From the NCBI GenBank assembly GCA_003142955.1, contig PLOH01000110.1:1-39471 (forward strand): DNA of 39,471 nt. Direction: 5' to 3'. The stretch is from Opitutia bacterium (lineage in GTDB: Bacteria > Verrucomicrobiota > Verrucomicrobiia > Opitutales > Opitutaceae). Below are positions 35,257 to 39,471 of this stretch, piece by piece (the stretch's first letter is position 1; every line of letters begins with the position of its first letter). Made by a program: the position numbers and the translations under genes. The notes beneath the pieces were generated by a model. It did no database searches, had not been told where the DNA came from, and saw only the letters and a program-made list of their open reading frames with translations.

Positions 35257-36234
35257 ATGAAGACCAAATCCAAACTGTACCTCCATCCTACCGAAGGTTC
35301 CCGCGGGACCCGGATCCCGCGCGCCTACGACGCGCGGTTCAAGGTCACTCCCGCGTATCGCGCGGAACTGCCCGACATGATGGCGGCATCCGAGGCCATC
35401 GATGGGGCGAAGGTGGGCATTCAGCAGGTGGGCGTATCGAATTTTCGCCTCCCGATCAAGGTGCGCACCAAGCGCAGCGGGGTTCTGACCGTGGAGGCGC
35501 GGGTGACGGGCACCGTCTCGCTCGAGGCCGAGCTCAAGGGCATCAACATGAGCCGGATCGTGCGGTCGTTCTACGAGCACAAGGATGGGGTGTTTACGCT
35601 GGAATGGCTCGGGCGGATTCTGGCCGCCTATCTCCAGCGGATCAAAAGCAAGGAAGCCCGGCTGAAAGTCGCGTTTTCCTATCCGATCCCGCAACGCAGC
35701 CTGCGGAGCGGGCTGGAAGGATGGCAGTATTACGAGGTCGCGTACGAGGCGGCGTTGACGCACACGGGGCGCTACCGGCGTTTTCTCCATTTCGATTTTG
35801 TCTATTCGTCCGCCTGTCCGTGTTCGGCCGAGCTGGCGGAACATGCGCGCGACCGGCGGGGAGTCTACTCGATCCCGCACTCCCAGCGCAGCAAGGCGCG
35901 GGTCAGCGTGGAGGTGGCGACCGGCCGGAAACTCGCCATCGAGGATTTGCATGCTCATTGCCTCAATGCGCTCCAGACTGAGACCCAGGTGATGGTGAAG
36001 CGGGAGGATGAGCAGGCGTTCGCGGAACTGAACGGAGCCTATATCAAATTTGTCGAGGACGCCGCGCGACTGCTCTATCGCGAGCTGAACGGCGACCCGC
36101 GGATCCGGGATTTTCAGGCCGCTTGCGCCCATCTCGAATCGTTGCATTCCCATGACGCGGTCAGCGTGATCTGCAAAGGCGTGAAGGGCGGATACGCGGC
36201 GGACTTCCTGGATTTTGGGCAGCTCGTCTGCTGA
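35257..36234 (+). CDS. folE2: GTP cyclohydrolase FolE2 (type IB)
   Basis: 325 residues from ATG 35257. Family motifs: [52 protein letters not shown] with the active-site/metal-binding cysteines, the [16 protein letters not shown] segment, and the C-terminal [16 protein letters not shown]. It opens GTP to 7,8-dihydroneopterin triphosphate for folate (or queuosine) synthesis. Type IB enzymes accept metals other than zinc and often serve in zinc shortage. It is divergent from the GalU-like gene and starts 237 bases from it. I see no Zur-like site or folate riboswitch in that gap. Confidence 0.95.
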   Translation: MKTKSKLYLHPTEGSRGTRIPRAYDARFKVTPAYRAELPDMMAASEAIDGAKVGIQQVGVSNFRLPIKVRTKRSGVLTVEARVTGTVSLEAELKGINMSRIVRSFYEHKDGVFTLEWLGRILAAYLQRIKSKEARLKVAFSYPIPQRSLRSGLEGWQYYEVAYEAALTHTGRYRRFLHFDFVYSSACPCSAELAEHARDRRGVYSIPHSQRSKARVSVEVATGRKLAIEDLHAHCLNALQTETQVMVKREDEQAFAELNGAYIKFVEDAARLLYRELNGDPRIRDFQAACAHLESLHSHDAVSVICKGVKGGYAADFLDFGQLVC

Positions 36235-36316
36235 ACGAAGCATGTAGCGGGGTTCGCACTCCTTCGCCAAACCTTCGGAGCGCACGCCGACTCCGGACTG
36301 GCCTCATCGAGGCCGG

Positions 36317-36435
36317 CTAGAGCGGTTTCAGGAAAAGTGTAGCCGCGAGCGCCAGCGAGTGGACGAACCATCCGCTCGCTAGCGCTCGCAGCTACATTCG
36401 CGTTCTCGGCCACATTTCAATTTAGACCGCTCTAG
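36317..36435. repeat. Nested inverted-repeat element with GTAG-footed arms
   Basis: An outer pair, CTAGAGCGGT (36317-36326) and ACCGCTCTAG (36426-36435), encloses an inner pair of 26-base arms (36338-36363 and 36371-36396, three mismatches) that begin TGTAGC and face each other over 7 bases. A GGCCT/AGGCC hairpin lies just before it (36300-36314). The whole 119-base unit looks like a MITE or a REPIN inside another repeat. It occupies the 450-base gap after folE2; from 36436 to 36685 I see no further structure or gene. Confidence 0.65.
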
Positions 36436-36685
36436 AACTGCGCACGCGCTGTTTTCTGGGGCGCTGGCGCGAGGGCAACAGTGGGGCACCGTTTTGTTGC
36501 AAATTGCCTGATAAGAGGATCGGTGGTCGGGCGGATTGCGGCCACTTGGTGACATTTCGTCTGCGCAAGAATGGCCGAATAGTTTGTCGATAAGACTCTT
36601 GAGACAAAAAGGGCACCAACTGGCACGGTTTGCGCATTGGGTGAAGCAATCCTGGCAACCTGAGTCCTCAAGTCCTTTCCCTAAC

Positions 36686-36973
36686 ATGAAGTGGCCAAAC
36701 GCAATTGGGTTCTGTCTGGTGGGTCTGACCATGCTGTGGCTCCCGGCGCTCGCCCCCGGTTTTTTGACCTCCAGTTCTGCCTTGGGCCTGGGTACTGGGC
36801 AGCTATGGCTTCAATTCATGGGGACCATAAACACATCGCTCGGCGCAGGGGTCTTGGGATGGCAGGCCATCAGACAAGCTTGGCGAATTCCAGTTTGGCT
36901 GGAACCCGTCGGGATGCCTGCGGCGACGGCGGAGCCCCGTCCAAGCGCGCTTCCGCAGCCGAGCCGGGCATAG
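36686..36973 (+). CDS. Small membrane protein of unknown function
   Basis: 95 residues from ATG 36686 (MKWPNAIGFCLVGLTMLWLP); the frame upstream is open but not protein-like. Two hydrophobic segments: residues 5-23 and around 42-60 (LQFMGTINTSLGAGVLGWQA). The C-terminus is Pro- and Ala-rich. No known domain. The sequence is coherent enough to be a real gene, and the two-helix pattern with GTGQLWLQFMG between helices looks conserved. It is convergent with ruvB. Confidence 0.6.
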   Translation: MKWPNAIGFCLVGLTMLWLPALAPGFLTSSSALGLGTGQLWLQFMGTINTSLGAGVLGWQAIRQAWRIPVWLEPVGMPAATAEPRPSALPQPSRA

Positions 36974-37127
36974 ACGGAACGGTACATTCGGATGTTGGGC
37001 GGGGTCGCTGTGCTGGACCATCGGTGGAACTGTGCGCGAGAGTTGCCCGGATTTTCTGGATTCCGCTAAGCAGTTGTTCGGGCCTGATGCCCTCGATAAT
37101 GCCGGCGCGGCGCTGACTGACGTGTGG

Positions 37128-38192
37128 CTACAGCAGTTCGCCCTGGGCGCGGCCGAGCGGTCTGAAACCGATGGCTTGGTAGCCTTTGGCCGTCAGCACG
37201 CGACCTTGCGGCGTGCGCTGCAGGTAGCCCTCCATGATGAGGAATGGCTCATGCACTTCTTCAAGCGTGTCCGCCTCTTCGCCCACGGCGACGGCGATCG
37301 TATTCATGCCGACGGGCCCGCCGGCATAGTGCTCCGCCATAACTCGCAGGATGCGCTTGTCCATTTCATCGAGGCCGCGCACGTCGATCTCGAGCATCTC
37401 CAGCGCGGCCGCGGCGACGGGCCGCGTGATCCGGCCCTGGGCTTTTTCCTGCGCGTAGTCGCGGATGAAATAGATGAGATTGTTGGCGATGCGGGGCGTG
37501 CCCCGGGCGCGAGTGGCGATTTCGCGGGCGCCGTCGTCGTCGAGCTCAACCTTGAGCAGGTGGCAGGACCGGCGGACGATGCCGAGCAGCGTCGCGGCAT
37601 CGTAATAGTCGAGGCGCGTCTGGAGGGTGAAGCGGCTGCGCAACGGCGCGGTGAGCAGACCGGCACGGGTGGTGGCGCCGACGAGGGTGAATTTGGGCAG
37701 GCTCAGCCGCACGCTGCGCGCGTTCGGACCCTGGTCGATCATGATGTCGAGCCGGTAATCCTCCATTGCCGAGTAGAGATATTCCTCAACCGTTTTCGGA
37801 AGGCGGTGAATCTCGTCGATGAACAGAAGGTCGCCCTCTTCCAGGCTGGTCAGCAGACCGGCCAGGTCGCCCGCCTTCTCGATTACTGGGCCGGAGGTGA
37901 CGCGGACGTTGCGGCCCATTTCGGCGCCGAGGATGAAGGCCAGCGTGGTCTTGCCGAGGCCGGGCGGGCCGCTGAGCAGGATGTGGTTGAGCGCCTCGCC
38001 GCGGTGCATGGCGGCGCCAACCATGACCTTGAGACGCTCGACGGTCTTGGATTGTCCGGCAAAATCGGTGAACGCGAGCGGCCGCAGGGCCAAATCAGTC
38101 CCCGTCGCTGGCGCGGTCAGGGTGGAGCGCAGGAAACCCACGCCTGCCATGGGTGGGTTCGAGAACGGGTTTTTAGTTTTGGCTTCGGCCAT
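37128..38192 (-). CDS. ruvB: Holliday junction branch-migration ATPase RuvB
   Basis: 354 residues from ATG 38192. The RuvB start region [20 protein letters not shown] is followed by Walker [15 protein letters not shown], Walker [14 protein letters not shown], the RuvA-contact beta hairpin region ([20 protein letters not shown]), sensor and arginine finger [17 protein letters not shown], and the C-terminal winged helix ([20 protein letters not shown]). Two RuvB rings drive branch migration with RuvA during recombination repair. The about 30-residue N-terminal extension is longer than in E. coli. It lies 64 bases downstream of the MurA-family gene on the same strand and may be cotranscribed with it. 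Confidence 0.96.
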   Translation of the reverse strand: MAEAKTKNPFSNPPMAGVGFLRSTLTAPATGTDLALRPLAFTDFAGQSKTVERLKVMVGAAMHRGEALNHILLSGPPGLGKTTLAFILGAEMGRNVRVTSGPVIEKAGDLAGLLTSLEEGDLLFIDEIHRLPKTVEEYLYSAMEDYRLDIMIDQGPNARSVRLSLPKFTLVGATTRAGLLTAPLRSRFTLQTRLDYYDAATLLGIVRRSCHLLKVELDDDGAREIATRARGTPRIANNLIYFIRDYAQEKAQGRITRPVAAAALEMLEIDVRGLDEMDKRILRVMAEHYAGGPVGMNTIAVAVGEEADTLEEVHEPFLIMEGYLQRTPQGRVLTAKGYQAIGFRPLGRAQGELL

Positions 38193-38256
38193 GGCAGCAA
38201 GGAGGGGTTCGGGTGACGGTTGAGGCAAATGAGGGTTTGGCTTACGGAGAGCGGCC

Positions 38257-39471
38257 TTATCCAGTCCATTCCACGTCGGCGCCGAGGGTGCGGAGGTTTT
38301 CCACGAAACGTGGATGGGCGCGTTTGATGATCTCGGCGTTCCGTACGACGCTGCGGCCGGGGATGCTGGCGGCAACCATGTAGAGGGCCACGGCGGCGCG
38401 AATGATGTAAGGCGCTTCGACTACGGCGGGACGCAGCGGCCGTGCCCCAAATACAATCACGCGATGGGGATCGCAGACGACGAGGTGAGAGCCGAATTTA
38501 GCCAGTTCCGGCAGCCAGGTGAATCCGCCCTCGTAAACCTTGTTCCAGAATTGGATCTCTCCCGGCGCCCGGACTGATAGCGCGATCATGCAGGGGAGAA
38601 GATCCACCGGGAAATACGGCCACGGCGCGGCTTCGATCTTGGGCAGCAGGTTGGAGGTGCGGGTGGATTCAACCGCCAGATGTTGACCGGATTGCACCAC
38701 CGCCGTGGTGCCGTCGTGCCTGATGGCAACGCCCAGTTTCGCAAAGGAACGCCCGATCAAGTCGAAGTGGGTCGGCAGGGAGTGCTCGACCCGCACCTCG
38801 CCGCCCGTGATGGCGCCGAGCGCGAGGAAGGTGACGATCTCATGGTAGTCGCTGTTGATCGTGAACGTGCCGCCGTGCAACGACTCGACGCCGGTGACGC
38901 GCAACATGCTCGTGCCAATCCCCTCGATCCGGGCGCCCATGGCGTTGAGCACCATGCACAAGTCCTGGACGTGTGGCTCGCTGGCGGCGTTGATCAGCGT
39001 CGACACTCCGTCCGCGAGCACCGCGGCCATGACGAAATTCTCCGTGGCCGTCACGGACATGTAATCCTGCCAATAACGGGTGGCGTGGTAGCGGGCGGCG
39101 AGCGTCAACGTCAAGGACCCGTCCCGGGCGCCCTTGGCGCCGAACGCCTGGAGGATCTCCAGGTGGGGATCCAGTTCGCGAATACCGAGCGAGCATCCCT
39201 TGGCGGTCGCCGGAATTACGATCTGCTTCATCCGCCAGAGGAGCGGAGCGAACAGCAACACCGTCGAACGCATGCCGGCCGGCATCTCCGTCTTGAGCTG
39301 GTCCGCGTCGAATCGGGCGTGGTCGATCCGCATTTCACCCTTCGCCCGGTCCCACGTGATCCGCGAACCCTGCGCGACGAAAAACTCGACCAGCTTCTCC
39401 AGATCGGTGATGTCCGGCACGTTCAACAGGCGCACCGGCTCGCCGGCGAGCAACGTGGCACAAAAAATCGG
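38257..39471 (-). CDS. murA: UDP-N-acetylglucosamine 1-carboxyvinyltransferase (MurA family), 5' end outside window
   Basis: At least 404 residues; the frame continues through the window edge ([20 protein letters not shown]), so the start is missing. The EPSP-synthase-like repeats of MurA are present: [76 protein letters not shown]. The active-site loop has the Cys ([16 protein letters not shown]), where classical MurA has GCxIGxRPVDLH. The enzyme transfers enolpyruvate to UDP-GlcNAc, the first step of peptidoglycan synthesis, and the Cys makes it a fosfomycin target. The changed loop leaves open that this is a MurA paralogue rather than the housekeeping copy. Confidence 0.85.
   Translation of the reverse strand, partial: PIFCATLLAGEPVRLLNVPDITDLEKLVEFFVAQGSRITWDRAKGEMRIDHARFDADQLKTEMPAGMRSTVLLFAPLLWRMKQIVIPATAKGCSLGIRELDPHLEILQAFGAKGARDGSLTLTLAARYHATRYWQDYMSVTATENFVMAAVLADGVSTLINAASEPHVQDLCMVLNAMGARIEGIGTSMLRVTGVESLHGGTFTINSDYHEIVTFLALGAITGGEVRVEHSLPTHFDLIGRSFAKLGVAIRHDGTTAVVQSGQHLAVESTRTSNLLPKIEAAPWPYFPVDLLPCMIALSVRAPGEIQFWNKVYEGGFTWLPELAKFGSHLVVCDPHRVIVFGARPLRPAVVEAPYIIRAAVALYMVAASIPGRSVVRNAEIIKRAHPRFVENLRTLGADVEWTG

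Overview
The window is 39.5 kb of G+C-rich bacterial chromosome. It is densely coded on both strands, with no RNA genes, CRISPR array or prophage that I can see. The mix fits a free-living, plant-polysaccharide-degrading Gram-negative, most likely a Verrucomicrobiota of the Opitutus type: secreted GH9 and GH3 glucanases under a LacI-type regulator, a MacB-like orphan permease, an ECF sigma factor next to a YfbK-like protein, FolE2, and many palindromic intergenic repeats. The lineage is an inference from gene content; no ribosomal gene is present to fix it.

Layout. 1-1314: the 3' end of an endonuclease/exonuclease/phosphatase gene, a TPR-like scrap, a small membrane protein with a CxxC tail, and an empty stretch. 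1315-9490: a glucan-utilisation locus, with a LacI regulator divergent from an unrecognised secreted glycosidase-like protein, a GH9 cellulase and a GH3 beta-glucosidase. 9496-13710: an OGG1-type 8-oxoguanine glycosylase, a hemolysin III family membrane protein, a small secreted protein and an oligopeptide-binding lipoprotein. 13819-15932: an ECF sigma factor followed by an anti-sigma-like/YfbK-like protein that has lost its von Willebrand A domain. 16151-20645: a TfoX/YjbR-like protein and a heterodimeric ABC exporter with one consensus and one degenerate ATP site. 20943-25333: an SGNH esterase divergent from an ABC ATPase/permease pair, the same arrangement as tesA/ybbA-ybbP of E. coli. 25469-28183: homoserine dehydrogenase, a VapBC-type toxin-antitoxin pair and a short-chain dehydrogenase pseudogene. 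28184-35019: a MacB-like permease, then a 1104-residue fusion of a fucokinase-like GHMP kinase and a UDP-sugar pyrophosphorylase, overlapping a GalU-like gene whose nucleotide loop is degenerate. 35257-39471: FolE2, a small membrane protein, RuvB and a MurA-family enzyme cut by the window edge.

The most notable items are four. (i) The kinase/pyrophosphorylase fusion has the reverse domain order of the known fucose-salvage enzyme FKP and a damaged nucleotidyltransferase partner. (ii) The YfbK-like protein is missing the metal-binding domain that normally defines it. (iii) Several families of short palindromic repeats lie between genes. Many carry a GTAG or GGAG foot, some are paired as inverted twins, and two sets show compensatory stem changes, as expected of REP/REPIN elements mobilised by a RAYT transposase. 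(iv) A compound repeat of about 290 bp bounded by imperfect inverted CACGGAA-rich arms sits exactly between the ATPase and permease genes of one transporter.
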